Below the pieces are notes generated by a model, which did no database searches, was not told the DNA's origin, and saw only the letters and a program-made list of their open reading frames with translations. From Hybos culiciformis (lineage: Eukaryota; Arthropoda; Insecta; Diptera; Hybotidae), in NCBI GenBank assembly GCA_964007475.1, contig OZ023274.1, positions 2,170,001 through 2,234,000 on the forward strand: a DNA stretch of 64,000 bases. Reading direction: 5' to 3'. Below are positions 26,809 through 38,903 of this stretch, one piece after another (positions within the stretch are counted from its first letter, which is position 1; each line of letters starts with the position of its first letter). Both the position numbers and the translations under genes were made by a program.

Positions 26809-28835
26809 ATGTCAAACTTGTTGCCTTATTTTACTGAAGGTTAATATCAAAGACATTATTATTAAATGGAATAAATTAAATAAAAATTTATTACTATCAT
26901 CAAAAATTAGTAAAATTTAAAAAAAATTCAATTAATATGTTTTTCTTTCGTTTTTTTTTTTTTATTTTTATTTTGTAGGAGAAATCGTTAAAGGATTTGG
27001 ACGTGGATCAAAAGATCTTGGTATACCAACAGCTAATTTTCCATCAAATGTTGTACAAAATTTACCATTAGATACGGGAATTTATTATGGTTGGGCTAAA
27101 CTACCGAACATTTCAAATGAAATTTATAAAATGGTTGTTTCTGTTGGGTGGAATCCATTTTATGACAATAAAGAAAAAAGTATGGTAAGTAAATGCAATA
27201 AGAGTAGGTAGCTAGGTACTTAAACCTACTACCTCTAGCTACCTATCTACTAATATTCATCAACCTAGGTTAGTTATAGATACAGGTTCTTTTTATTACT
27301 CTTTATTTTTCAATTAATAAATAATTCATTTTTATTAAGTCTTATCAAAAATTGTGTTTCTAATAAAACAAACACTGAGACAAAAATGTTTTATTATTTT
27401 ATAGATTATTTATTGCATTTTTTGTTTTTGTTTAATAATCGATAACTTTATCATCAATATCTACAAATTGTTAATGTTAATTTTTAAGGTAAAAAAAAAA
27501 ATTATATCTAGACAAATACCTAGATTCTTTGTTCAAAGTTTTCTAGAAAAACACACCGTGGAACTATAATAATATGCTTAAGTACTTAGAAGGCGGAAGG
27601 TTGAAAAACGTTCGTAGTATCATAATATTTTATTCATTGTCTACCGATAAATTCGAAACATTCGTATGAAAATTTAAAAGTTCATGATTTTTTTCTTCTT
27701 GTATAAATAACTTTATTTGACCTAAGCATAAATTGTTGCGATAACTGTAATCAATAAAAAAAAAAAGTATATGTAAACTACATAAGCATAATCGAAAATT
27801 TTTTCTACAAAATTGAAGAGGTAAAATTTGATTGAAAAACCCTGTAATTTGTAAAATTGAAAATAATTTCTTGAAATTAATATTAACTTACCACATCATA
27901 TTTATCGGCGGCTGAAACAATTTTACATTTTTATGATTTCATATAGTTTTTTTTAAAACGAAATTAAGTTTTTATATTTTCTATAATATTCTATCAAAAT
28001 AATAACGTCTGCTGAGAAATGAAACAACGTATAATGAAAAGTATAGTTTCGAGTAATTTGAATTTAAAGATTTGAAAATTAAAAGAAACGTATGAAAAAA
28101 TAGCAAGTAGCGTACAATTTTCATCTAAAAAACACATTTTAATCAACATTAAGAATATTGCAAAGTAGTTGTACTTATAAAATCGAGTACGAGGAATCGA
28201 ATGGTGCTATTGTCAAATAATGACGTATAAATGTCATACGTTGTTTCATTTCTCAGCAGACGATAATATTTCTTTGGTTTTACCAAGAAAAATTTGGTAC
28301 TTCCCAGTGATTTGTACAGATCTAAATGACAAGTAATAATTATCTATAATTATAATCATGAATCATTTGAGAATATATTTATTTTGAAGGGGGAAAAACA
28401 AATAGATTTTTTTTCAGTTCTTTTATAAAAATTAGACCATTCATTGTATTTTTTTAAATTTTAGTTATTTATTAGTAAATGCATTATTCGACTTAGGTCA
28501 GAAAGTCTCCAAATTTAACCACAAATTAAAAAAAACTGAGATTAAACAAAACATGAATGCCTTTCTTGCCATTCGGAAACTAAAATTTTTAATAATGTTT
28601 GATATTTTTTTAGGAAACACATATTATGCATAACTTTAATAAAGATTTATATGGTGAAATTCTTAAAGTGTGTGTTGTTGGACATCTTAGACCAGAAAAA
28701 AATTTTAATTCTTTAGAAGAACTTATTGAAGCAATAAATAATGATATTAAACAAGCAAATGAGTTTTTAGATTTACCAGCGAACTCAACGCTCAAATCAT
28801 CGAATTTTTTCCAGAATGAATCGAAAGTGGTGTAA
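26809..28835 (+). CDS. RFK: Riboflavin kinase
   Basis: Three exons (26809-26839, 26979-27184, 28614-28835) join to about 152 residues, near the 155 of the human enzyme. Riboflavin kinase phosphorylates riboflavin with ATP to make FMN, in the cytosol. Visible motifs are MSNLLPYFTEGE at the start, GFGRGSKDLGIPTANFP (nucleotide and flavin site), TGIYYGWA, SVGWNPFYDNKEKSMETHIMH with the conserved Glu, YGEILKVCVVG and LRPEKNF. The last intron is about 1.4 kb and contains a 257-bp transposon. The tail after LPANSTLKSSNFFQ is short, as in other animals. The single-domain form without FAD synthetase is the expected eukaryotic layout. Confidence 0.95.
28006..28262. mobile_element. 257-bp inverted-repeat element in RFK intron 2
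   Basis: The ends are perfect 27-bp inverted repeats beginning CGTCTGCTGAGAAATGAAAC. ATAA is present at 28002-28005 and again at 28263-28266, a likely 4-bp target duplication. A second, inverted copy sits in ZNF-E (23790-24045). No coding sequence is seen, so it is a non-autonomous DNA element. Confidence 0.9.
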
Positions 28836-29687
28836 AGTGGAAACTGAAAATTAATATAATACTTAATATATTTTTTACCTTATGATTTTTCTAAGTTTTT
28901 ACATTCTTACAATACTCTTATTTAAATCTAATCAAACCAATTACATTACTAACTGTAATGTTAATTCAATAATTTCACTTGAACAAAATTTTGTTTCCAC
29001 CTAGAGATGTATTGCTGAAACATTTGTGGCTTAGTCTTTCAATGTTCTTCAAAATTAAAAAACCATGTTAATTAATTAAATAAATTAGCTAATTTATTTT
29101 AAAATGTAGTTTTTAACCTTTTTTTAATTGTATTTTAAAGTCAAGAATCACATATTTGAATTTTATCGATATTTATTTTATTTTATTTCTAACGTGACAT
29201 TCAGAAATTATAATGCCCTGAGGACCGATCAATATTCTTAATTTAAATATGAGAAAAATTATTTTTTCAAACGATTACAAAAAAAACGTTTTCTTCGTTT
29301 TAAATTGAATATAAAATTAAATATAATTATGGTTAATTTTCAGACTAGAAATTGAATGTATATTTAGAATAAAAATTTATACAAAATTGTTATTTTAAAT
29401 GTAATTAAGTACTTAAAACTTTTAGAAATAAACTTTTTTCAAATAAAATTATGAATTTTATTTGATTTAATTTAAGTCATTTTGTCTGCTTCTAGATTTC
29501 CACAATATAATTCATGTCATAATGTCGTACAATTAAAAAACAAGAAAAATTTCGAACTCTGTATTATTCTGGTTCTAATTGAACTGTTTAAAATTAAAAA
29601 AAAAAAAAACACAAAATTAACCACACATCATTGAAGCATTGAAGTTTTATTAAAGTGTAGAGATTATTTAAAATTTAAGTATTATAT
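28836..29687. other. Convergent intergenic region between RFK and AIMP2
   Basis: AT-rich 3' flanks with several possible AATAAA signals (for example about 29427). No gene or clear repeat. Confidence 0.4.
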
Positions 29688-31156
29688 TTAAATCTGTATG
29701 ACATTCTTAATATTTGTTTGCCAAATTTTTAAATTATCTGGCAAAACTTTGTTTGAAATTTGCGGGCATCTTTTAATTGAGCTACTTAATGCAACATCAG
29801 CGATAGATAGTTGATTTCCTCCAAAAAATTTATTATTTTGTAGACGATTACTTAAATTTTTCAATAATTCTTGGCAAGTAGAAACGGATGAGCAGCGTAA
29901 AAGTTGATAACAAATGTCGAGAATAGCGTCTGTATGATTAGCAATAGGTTGAAAATCATATTGAAATTCTTTTGGTCCAATACGTGCCAAAAATCTTAGC
30001 ACGTTCACTTCGCCGTAAATTGGTTTATACATTGTTTTGCTACAAATCATTTCGGTGTGTTCACAATTTTTCCAAATTAATGTAAGTGAAATTTCTGGAA
30101 CATCAACTAAAAGAAATTAAATTAAATATTAGAAATGCTGCTAATTTTTTATTTAAAATATTTATTTTTTTATTCTTATACGACCAATATTAATAAAAAA
30201 TTGATTTTCACATTTTAGACTTTAGAAGTGAATATTTTATTGTGGGTTTGATACACTTTTTTATCCATCCAAAGAAACAAGAAAGTTGTTTTAAGAAAGC
30301 CTCAATGACAGATTTTGAAAGCCAATTTATTTTTTCCAAATCAAAATTAAAAAAATTAAAGACTTTATTCCGGTTTATTTTGTTCTTAGCATATTCAACC
30401 ATTTAAAATAATATACCTAGTTATAATATAAAATAATGTTGTTAGACTATCCTAATGTGGTTACCCTGACTATCACTATAAGAAAGACATTTTTATTTTC
30501 TATTCTAACTCACCAATATTTCCATTATTTGATGTAATTAATTTTTGAAAATTCACAGCAGCATTATTAAGTTCACCCAATGTTGAATGTGAATAACATT
30601 CAACTTTTAAATTGCACAAACCTTTCCACAGGCTTTTCAATCCTAACAAACCAAATGGAATAAATTTGGGATGAACATTAACGACAATATTATCAATTGG
30701 TGTTGTCTTCTCAAAATTATGTGCTGCTGCCAATTGATTTTTTACATTAGAAATTTGATGTTGTTGTTTATTCTTCATAGCAGCGATTTTTGGTACTGTT
30801 GTCGCAGTTGTTGATCTTGTCGTTCTTGTCGCCATCGTAATATTCAATTTTTTTCGAATTTTTTCCAATTGATTTTTAAAATTATTCAATTGTTCGATTA
30901 ATTTTCGTTGTCGAATTTCCAAATTTTGCATACTGTCGTCGCCTTTAATAGAGGAATTAATTAAATTTAATATTTTTCGATTTAATTCGGTAAAATTACA
31001 CGTGGTGGTAGTGGTTTCAGCAGCAGCACTACTACTGTTGGCAGCAGAAATTCCATCAAATGAATTAATTTGCCAATTATGAATTGGTTTCACTTTGTAC
31101 ATACAATCTGGAAGTTTTATTTGGAAATTTTCATTTATTGGCTTTAAAGAATACAT
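29688..31156 (-). CDS. AIMP2: Aminoacyl-tRNA synthetase complex scaffold AIMP2 (p38)
   Basis: Two exons on the minus strand (31156-30514 and 30106-29688) give about 353 residues. AIMP2 is a non-catalytic scaffold of the multi-tRNA-synthetase complex. Near the start, LPDCMYKVKPIHN corresponds to the segment that binds lysyl-tRNA synthetase. Residues about 55-105 are rich in Leu, Lys and Asn and look coiled-coil. A Thr/Ala-rich linker follows. The second half is the GST-C-like domain: ISLTLIWKNC, VNVLRFLARIGP, and NNKFFGGNQLSIADVALSSS. The last one is the typical helix motif of this fold. The 407-bp intron contains an open frame that I treat as chance. Orthology is well supported by domain order and length. 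Confidence 0.9.
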
Positions 31157-32135
31157 AATTTAATAAATTTAATAAATAATTTGTTTTTTTTTTATTCTAA
31201 AAATTATAAAATTAAATAAAAAAAAAAAGAAACTTTATTCTTGATGAGGAGAAAAAAAAATAATTGTAAAATTTCTTCTGGGTTCGTGATCGATAATACA
31301 GTTTGTTGATTGAAAGAAAATGAGTATCTCTAAAATAGCGCAATGTTGCCAGAAAACGATATATTTTTGTTTTCAATTTTTTGGTCAGACTGCACTGAAA
31401 GTTCACAAAACTGACAAAAAATGTAAATCAATTTGTCCGCCGCGACAAATGTCTCAAAATGAGCGGACAAATGTCATTTTGCAAAATGTCATTTGTCCGC
31501 GATTGATTTTTCAAATTTTTAGCGGGCAAATGTCATTTTGCAAAATGTCATTTGTCCGCGATTGATTTTTCAAATTTTTAGCGGACAAATGTCATTTTGC
31601 AAAATGTTATTTGTCTGCGATTGATTTTTCAGTTTTTTTAGCGGACATTTGCAAAATGTCATTTGTCCACGATTGATTTTTCAGATATTTAGCGGACAAA
31701 TGTCATTTTGCAAAATGTCATTTGTCCGCGATTAATTTTTATCGCGATTAATTTTTACCGCGGCGCACAAAGTCATTTTGCAAAATGTCATTTTGCAAAA
31801 TGTCATTTTGTCCGCGATTGATTTTTCAGTTTTTTTAGCGGACATTTGCAAAATGTCATTTGTCCGCGATTCAAAATGACTTTTGTGCGCCGTGGCAAAA
31901 AGCGCCCGGCTAACGGAAAAGTACCCTTAAAGTTAGTATTATTCCTTTTCGCTGAAATTGATGATATGTTCGCTTCGCTATATTTTACCTTTGACGTCGT
32001 TAAATTTTTTAAAATTTAAATTCAATACAAATTAAAAATCTTGAAAGAAATTGAAGAGTTGTTTTATTTATATTTTATTTTAAAATATTATAATTATAAA
32101 TTTCTATTTTTTTTAAAAAAAATTAACATAGCGAA
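31157..32135. other. Divergent intergenic region between AIMP2 and BPNT1
   Basis: Holds the palindromic array at 31425-31910. The remainder is AT-rich 5' flank of both genes. Confidence 0.45.
31425..31910. repeat. Palindromic tandem array (GCGGACAAATG family), copy 2
   Basis: About seven units of roughly 60 bp repeat GCGGACAAATGTCATTTTG, its inverse CAAAATGTCATTTGTCCGC and the spacer GATTGATTTTTCAAATTTTT. The second half is partly collapsed, with doubled TTTTGCAAAATGTCA. It lies in inverse orientation to the 14436-14757 copy and is longer. Ends are near TTTGTCCGCCGCGAC and GTGCGCCGTGGC. Each unit can fold into a hairpin. Confidence 0.85.
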
Positions 32136-33962
32136 ATGTCAAATCCACTAATAATGAGAATTATGGCCCTATCAATAAGTGCATCGAAAAAAGCTGGAGA
32201 CATTATTCGAGAGATAATGGCCAAAGGTGAACTTGGTATTATTGATAAGGTAAAGTACCTAGGTACAACTTCGTTATTCCTACCTACCTAAATATCTTCT
32301 TCGTTGGAAGGTACCTATCCACCTTAAAGAAAAAAAATTTAATTTTAATAAAATAAAAGAAATTGTTCTTTTTTTTCTTAGGGTAAAAATGATTTACAAA
32401 CAGAGGCAGATCGATCAGCTCAAAGTTGTATAATTTCAAATTTAATTAAAGAATTCTCAAAATTAAAAATAATTGGCGAAGAAGGTGCTGCGTTTGATGC
32501 TGATTATTCAGGTGTGAAACATTCAGGTTGGTAGGTTATATTATGAATAACCGAATATCCCGGCTGTAGTCTTTATTAATTATTAAAAATGAAACCATGA
32601 TTTTATTAATGTGACATAATGTTTTAGGAAATAATGGAATGATGAAAATGTGTCTAACATATACCTATTAAAAATCTGAACATTAAAAAACTAAACTTAA
32701 AGAAAAGTTAAGTTTTTCTCATCGAATGAAAAATACTTGAATCTACGTACCTAATGGTTTTTATAAAAAATATTGACCTTGACTTGTTTCGTTTATAAAT
32801 CAAGTATAAAATTGAAATTGATGTGAAATTTCCCACCACAAAACTAGAATACCTACGTAGATATTATAACTTTGTCATCCTTCATTTTTTATTATGGATA
32901 AACTCAAACTTGATATTATGACAATAAAAAAAAGTTTAAATTCTTATTTCTATTATTTTTATTATTCTTCATTTTTTTTCTTTTAATCCAGATTGTTTGA
33001 TTACCGAAATGGATAAGGATTTCTTAGAAGAAAAATGTCCAGAAAATTTGAAAAATTTGAGTATAGATGATTTTACTATTTGGGTTGATCCTTTAGACGG
33101 TAATTTATATTTAATTTAAGTTTCAAATATTAGTTACATATTACCTTCTATTAATTTTCCATCTCTGAAAAAAATATTTTTTTTACTAGGAACCAGTGAG
33201 TATACACAAGGTTTTTTAGAACATGTGACTGTGTTAATTGGGATAGCAGCAAATAGTTCACCAGTTGGAGGAGTAATTCATCAGCCATATTATAAGCAAC
33301 CATGCGGTGATTATGGTCGAACGATATGGGGTAACTTATTTGATTTAATTTCTTTATTCTTTTTCTCACTAAAAATTTATAATTTATTAATTCTTATAAT
33401 CGAAATTTCTTGGTGATATTTATTTATTTATTTATTGGACCCATAAAACATAAATTTTTATTGCCAGTCCAATTTGTCGAATAACATCAATAAAGAGGAA
33501 TGATTGAATATTTATTTTCATAAATTTATATTAATAGGTCTAAAAGGATTGGGATCGAGCCTTGAGCTAAAAAATGCTCGATTAGACAAATTTATTGTAA
33601 CTACAACACGATCACATTCCACTGAAATAGTTCAAAGTTCATTAGATAGTTTAAATGCTACAGATATAATAAGAGTTGGTGGAGCTGGTTTTAAAGTTTT
33701 ACAGTTATTAGAAGGAACAGCTCATGCTTATGTATTTGCTAGTCCTGGTTGTAAGAAATGGGATACTTGTGCTCCAGAAGCTATTTTGGAGACATTAGGA
33801 GGAACATTAACTGATATTCGTGGAAATCATTATGAATATCATCCAACCGTTGAACATCCGAATTACAGAGGAGTTGTTGCAACTGTTTATAATTCTCATA
33901 AACATCAAGAAATAATTGAACGTATTCCAGATAATGTTAAAAACGCTTTAGTGAATAAATGA
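32136..33962 (+). CDS. BPNT1: 3'(2'),5'-bisphosphate nucleotidase 1
   Basis: Five exons (32136-32249, 32382-32511 or 32526, 32992-33099, 33190-33330, 33538-33962) give 305 or 310 residues, the usual size. BPNT1 removes the 3' phosphate of PAP, the by-product of sulfation. It belongs to the lithium-sensitive, Mg-dependent phosphatases. Motifs are the TEADRSAQ region, [20 protein letters not shown] (metal-binding, split by intron 3), [40 protein letters not shown] and [13 protein letters not shown] (second metal-binding motif). The end is short and lacks a targeting signal, so the enzyme is cytosolic. Exon 2 has two possible donors, 15 nt apart and in the same phase. Confidence 0.94.
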
Positions 33963-34708
33963 ATTTTTTTTTTTATTGAATTATTAATTGTAATTATTGT
34001 TAGTTGTTAAATTCTGAGAAAAAAAATAATAGTTACATAATCTATATAAATAAAAATGAAATGTTGTTCGTTGAAAAGTGCATTAGTAACGGCTGGTTAA
34101 TTTTTTTTTTAATATCTTTAATAGTCTGAGTAAGATTTTAAGGGAAAGAAAAATTGGAAATGCTGCTTAACAATTGGAAAATTCGGGCAAAAGTGGAAGT
34201 GCTTTTTTCTATGAGATTTTTGTATGAACTCAAGACCATAACTCTTATTAATAAAGAGTAGCCTTGAGCGAAACAAAGTTCGCTTCGGAATCGGCAAGTA
34301 TATTGTAAAGAATTTGCTTGCTATTTTTTATTATTCATCCACTTCATTGAGGATTTCATAGAGTTTTTTTTTTGATCGATTAGGCCCATCCATTGGGAAG
34401 AATATTTTTATTTTTATTAATTGAAGATTGAAATGCTTCAATTGCTAATATATAAACTAGAACCTAGATCTTCACATGTATTATCTCTCTTATTTAAGAC
34501 TTGATGTTATCTTGTCAGTCGCAATCTTAAACCTCTTAATACAATATTCTAAATTCAACTATTTTATGAAATTATTCGAAAAACATTTAAATCAAATAAT
34601 ATAAAGAATCATTTAAATAAAATTACGGATGGTAATATTTTTGACCATCCGTAATTTTATTTAAATGATAATTTATTTTTATTTCAATATTTAAGAATTT
34701 TATTGTAC
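33963..34708. other. Convergent intergenic region between BPNT1 and SNRNP40
   Basis: AT-rich. Near 34603-34665, CATTTAAATAAAATTACGG and its inverse form a perfect-looking hairpin with the loop ATGGTAATATTTTTGACCAT. It may be a small transposon relic or a 3'-end structure. No gene is seen. Confidence 0.5.
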
Positions 34709-37700
34709 TTAATCAATTTCTCCAAGATACAAAGTTTTATCACTGCTAGCAGATAATATTATCGGCTCGTTAGGATGAAAATCAACATCGTTAACACTTC
34801 CATTATGTCCAGGTAATTTATACAAAATACGTCTAGTTGTTGTGTCCCAAATGTAAACAAAACGATCAGCTGATCCTGATGAAATTTTACCACCATCTTT
34901 TGACCATGCACATTTTAATAAATTTTTCTCAAAATTATGTTGATTTCCTAGGAAAACCTTAACACATCTTTCACCGGGAACATACGGACGAACATCCCAT
35001 ATTCTTAATGTGTTATCCATTGAATTTGATAATAAGTACGATCCATCAGGTGATAATGCTATTCCTGAAATTGTATCTGTGTGACCGCGTAAGCGATAAA
35101 TAATTTCATTTTTACGAATATCCCAAACTTTAATTTCATTATCTATTCCGCCAGAAAAAATTTGTTCACCAATATCATTGAAACAAACAGTGGTAACTTG
35201 ATATTTTTCTTCAAATGAATTAACCGAGAATTTTTTTCTAGCATCCCATAGCTTAACGGTCCGATCATCTGAACCGGAACATAACATTTGTACACCACGT
35301 CTAGTTCCTTGACACGAGTTCACAAAATTCTGATGTCCTTTTAATCGTCGAATTCTTTGGCCAGTTTGTATGTCCCAAATGGCCAATGTTTTGTCTGTCG
35401 AACAGGTGTAAATATTTGATCCATCTGCAAAACAAAATTTTGTAATTTTTTTTTTCTAATTTAATAGTTATGTATCAAATTCAAGCCATGAATTACATGA
35501 TAATTCAATATTCACATTTACGATTATAATATATTATATAGGTACCTGTGTTGAAATGACCCTCCAAAATAGCTCCAGTATGACCAGACATTGCCATAAC
35601 ATTTTCACAATCGTCATAAACATGCCAAATAAATATTTGCCTGTCATATCCAGTGGATAAACAGTATTCACCATCAGGATGAAATTCACAGGAATAAATT
35701 TCTCCAGGATGTCCTTCTAGGACCATTATGGGGGCAGAAAGATTTGAAGTTCTTTGAATTCCCTAAAATAATGAAAAAATAACAGAGATTATAGTTTCAA
35801 CATAATTTTTTTTTTTTTTTTTTTATTATTTTTATTTCATTTTTACAGACATAAACATTTGAGATAATCAACAATAAAACAGATTCTTACATATATATCA
35901 GTACAATATTCTTACAATAACGAAAGATAAAAATTGACTGAAAACTTATTGTATTTTATAATTGAAATTGAATAAAAGTTAGTATAAATCATATGTAAGC
36001 TGGAAAAAATTTCATTAGTTACTATAGAATTTAAATCCGATACAAGTATTGCTCCAGCGCTTTGAGAAGCTTTTTAGGAGCATGAGAAGTTAAGTACGAT
36101 GCGTTTAAGTACATTAAAAGATGTTCCAGCTTGAACACAAAGTGACAATTCACTATTTATTATTATTATTATTATTATTTTATATATTCTCTTTTCCTTA
36201 ATTTATTAATCATTAAACATCACATTAACATTATAAATTTAGAAAAGAACAGAATTCAAGACGAAAATTAAAATAAAATAAAATAAAATAAAATAAAAAG
36301 AAACTAAAAAATCAAAAATCAAAATTACAAAATTAAAAGATTAAAAAAAAAAAAAATTTAAGAAGTTAAGAAATTAAGAAATTAAGAAATTAAGGGTTCA
36401 GTAATTAAGAAATAAGAAATAAGAAATTTGAAAATTGAAAATTAGGAAAGCTCCTATGCTAAGACTCTAAAATGAAGGAAAGGAAATTTGGAATAAAATT
36501 CAATACGAAAAGACAAGATTATACAATATTGTAATTATATAATATAATATGTAAGCTTATTCCCTAAAAAACTGGTACCAAAGGTACATTTTATCTAACT
36601 CATACATAGAGATCCAGATTATTTTCTATTACCCATCTGATGATCCAAACCTTGAACATAGAAAATGAGCGAGCCAGAACCAAGTCAGGTGGAATTTGTC
36701 TGAAAAGCGTAGGCCCTGAGACACTTATGCGTTGCTTACCGAATTCATTGAAGCACCGGGGTACTTCCAAATTCCCTACATCTCTAGTAATCATATTATG
36801 CGATATTAGTGGAAACTCTATAATATTATGCCCTAAGTTATTTAAGACCTTATAAACAAAACATACGACCTTTAGAAAGTATAAACCCTTAATTGGTAAA
36901 TTATCAAGAACTTGTTCCGAGTATAGCGATATTGAAGGAGTCAGACGATGCAAATTGAAAACAGTTTTTACAGCTCGATTTTGCAAGCGCTGCAGCTTAC
37001 TTATCTCGGTAACATTACCACCAGCCCAGACTGATGTTATATAAGATAAGTGCGAGTGGATTAGTGCGAAATATATTTGTCTCTTGACAGGGGTAGGAAA
37101 ACGATGTTTATACTTTGTGAGGATTCCTAATGCTGGAGAAATTTTTTTACTTACATTGGAAATGTGGGATTTCCAGGTAAGGTTATTTGAAATTGTAATT
37201 CCTAGAAATTTAACGTTTTCACATTCAGTTAAAGGGTTATTGTTAAGATTTACTGTTACTCGGGTGATATCGTTTGCCCTCCTCCTTTGATTGGTGCCGA
37301 AGAGAATAAATTGGGTTTTATTTACATTTAGCTTGAGCTTGTTTGATTTCATGTACCTGTCGAGCAGGAGAAAGTCAGTTTCAATTAAGTTAGAGATATG
37401 AGAAATAGAAGGGTCAGGATAAAACAGGGAAGTGTCATCTGCAAACAAAATTTAAATTACCAGTTAAGCCATAGGAATATAGATCGTTTATAAAAATCAA
37501 GAAAAATAATGGGCCCAAAACACTCCCTTGAGGAACGCCTTGACATATTGGTTTAGAAGTACTTTTACCACCCTCCTTCATCGCTACAAACTGAACTCTA
37601 TCACTAAGATAGCTTCTGAAAAGGTTAAGAGCACCAGTTCTAACCCCAGCATAACGTAGTTTGATCAGAAGAATATCATGATTAACCATATCGAATGCCT

Positions 37701-38903
37701 TACTGAGGTCTAGAAAGAGGCCACCAACCCATTTCCCATGATCAAGCTCTTCCACAATATTATCTATGATAGTTAAGATAGCAGTTTCTGTGTTCACCTC
37801 TGGTCTAAAGCCGAACTGTCGGTGATAAAGAAAGGAGTTTCGATTTAAAAATTCCATCAATTGAAGAAAAATTACTTTTTCAACTAATTTATTAATTGCA
37901 GGTAACACAGAAATTGGTCGGTAGTTACATATATCTATTTTGTCACCTTTTTTATAAACCGGGCATATTTTCTGGATTTTGAGCGATTTGGGATAAGTGG
38001 AGGTGTCTATAACTAGGTTTATAAGCTTTGTAAGAAACGGAACCAGTTCTTCACTGCATAACTTAAGTGTAGAATTAGATATGCCATCCCACCCGACCGC
38101 CTTGTTGGCATCTAATTTTTGTATGAATTTTGAAACTGTATCACAATCAGTTTGTTGTAGGCACAAAGATTGAGGAAAGTACGTCAGATGAGAAGCCGAG
38201 TAATCAATACTTGAATCGGTGGGATCAGAATTAGAAGTACTGTCAATGAAATAGTTGTTGAAGGCATTTGCAATGGAATTAGAATCGCAATGAATGACTC
38301 CATCTGTACTCTTGATGGATTTAACTCCGTCCTTAGATTTTCTATTAAGAGTGGTGTTAATAAATTTCCAAGTTTTCCTGCTGTCTCCGCCACAGTTTTT
38401 TAGGCCTGAAGAATAGTATTGTGCCTCACATTTTTTTAAACAATAGGTCACAAGCTTACATAGTCTTGCACATTTAGTCTTCAAGTATTTATTATTCGGC
38501 ATTTGTTTTAACTTTTTCCTAAGTAAGTTTTTTTTCCTAATTAAGATTTTAAGGTTTTTGTTGATCCAGGGAGCAGCAGAATATCGAGAGTTTATTGAAA
38601 TTTGGGATCGTGTTGTATTTTTTTCGGTGATATATTTGATTTTATCTATCAGGAAATCTAACAAAGTATCGGGGTCGCAAAAACTGTTCGGAGATACAGA
38701 AGATATAGATACAGAAGATAATCTGTGCCTGTGGTAACTTTAAAAAACTATTAAATCTCTATCTCTGCTGTTCTAGGTTTTTTTTTTATACTTACCACCT
38801 CACTTAAAGCCTTGTCTCGATTTGTTATGGCCACCAATTCATTTCTAGACTTTTTTGGTTCCGATACTAAAGCCACTACATTTGATGGTCGTTTTAGAGA
38901 CAT
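34709..38903 (-). CDS. SNRNP40: U5 snRNP 40-kDa WD40 protein
   Basis: Three exons on the minus strand (38903-38796, 35762-35546, 35424-34709) give about 346 residues. SNRNP40 is a core component of the U5 snRNP in the nucleus and binds Prp8 in the spliceosome. The start MSLKRPSNVVAL and SEPKKSRNEL match the short basic N-terminus of the family. Seven WD40 blades follow, with VLEGHPGEIYSCEFHPDG, KTLAIWDIQTGQRIRRLKGH, TVKLWDARKKF, IKVWDIRKNEI, LRIWDVRPYVPGERCVKVF, FVYIWDTTTRRILYKLPGH and SASSDKTLYLGEID at the end. Intron 1 is about 3 kb because it holds a non-LTR retrotransposon in the same orientation. Splice sites on both sides of it look normal. Confidence 0.95.
36155..36425. repeat. Cluster of simple repeats downstream of the LINE copy
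   Basis: An (ATT)n tract, a run of AAAAT units at about 36266-36297 and repeated AAGAAATT units at about 36355-36425. It may include the 3' tail of the non-LTR element, which on the minus strand would end in AAT repeats. Confidence 0.7.
36590..38715 (-). mobile_element. 5'-truncated, frameshifted non-LTR retrotransposon in SNRNP40 intron 1
   Basis: The minus strand encodes a reverse transcriptase: NYRPISVLPAINKLVEKVI, FGFRPEVNTETAIL, LDLSKAFDMVNHDILLIKL, CQGVPQGSVLGPLFFLIFIN and FADDTSLF. The order and wording fit the jockey/CR1 side of the LINEs. Upstream of about 38715 no endonuclease domain is present, so the copy is 5' truncated. The frame breaks near 37448, just before FADD, and resumes in another frame to a stop at 36600. 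The 3' end may run on to simple repeats such as (ATT)n near 36157-36180. The copy is inactive. Confidence 0.9.

Noticed and set aside
30208..30402. 64-residue open frame inside the AIMP2 intron
   Set aside because: It lies in a spliced-out interval with good GT and AG ends, has no homology that I recognise, and AIMP2 is complete without it.
31425..31910. Regular repeats and spacers that could suggest a CRISPR array
   Set aside because: The genome is eukaryotic, the spacers are themselves repeated, and each unit is a full palindrome. A transposon-type array fits better.
37084..37290. Plus-strand open frame within the LINE copy
   Set aside because: It is a shadow of the reverse transcriptase coding strand.
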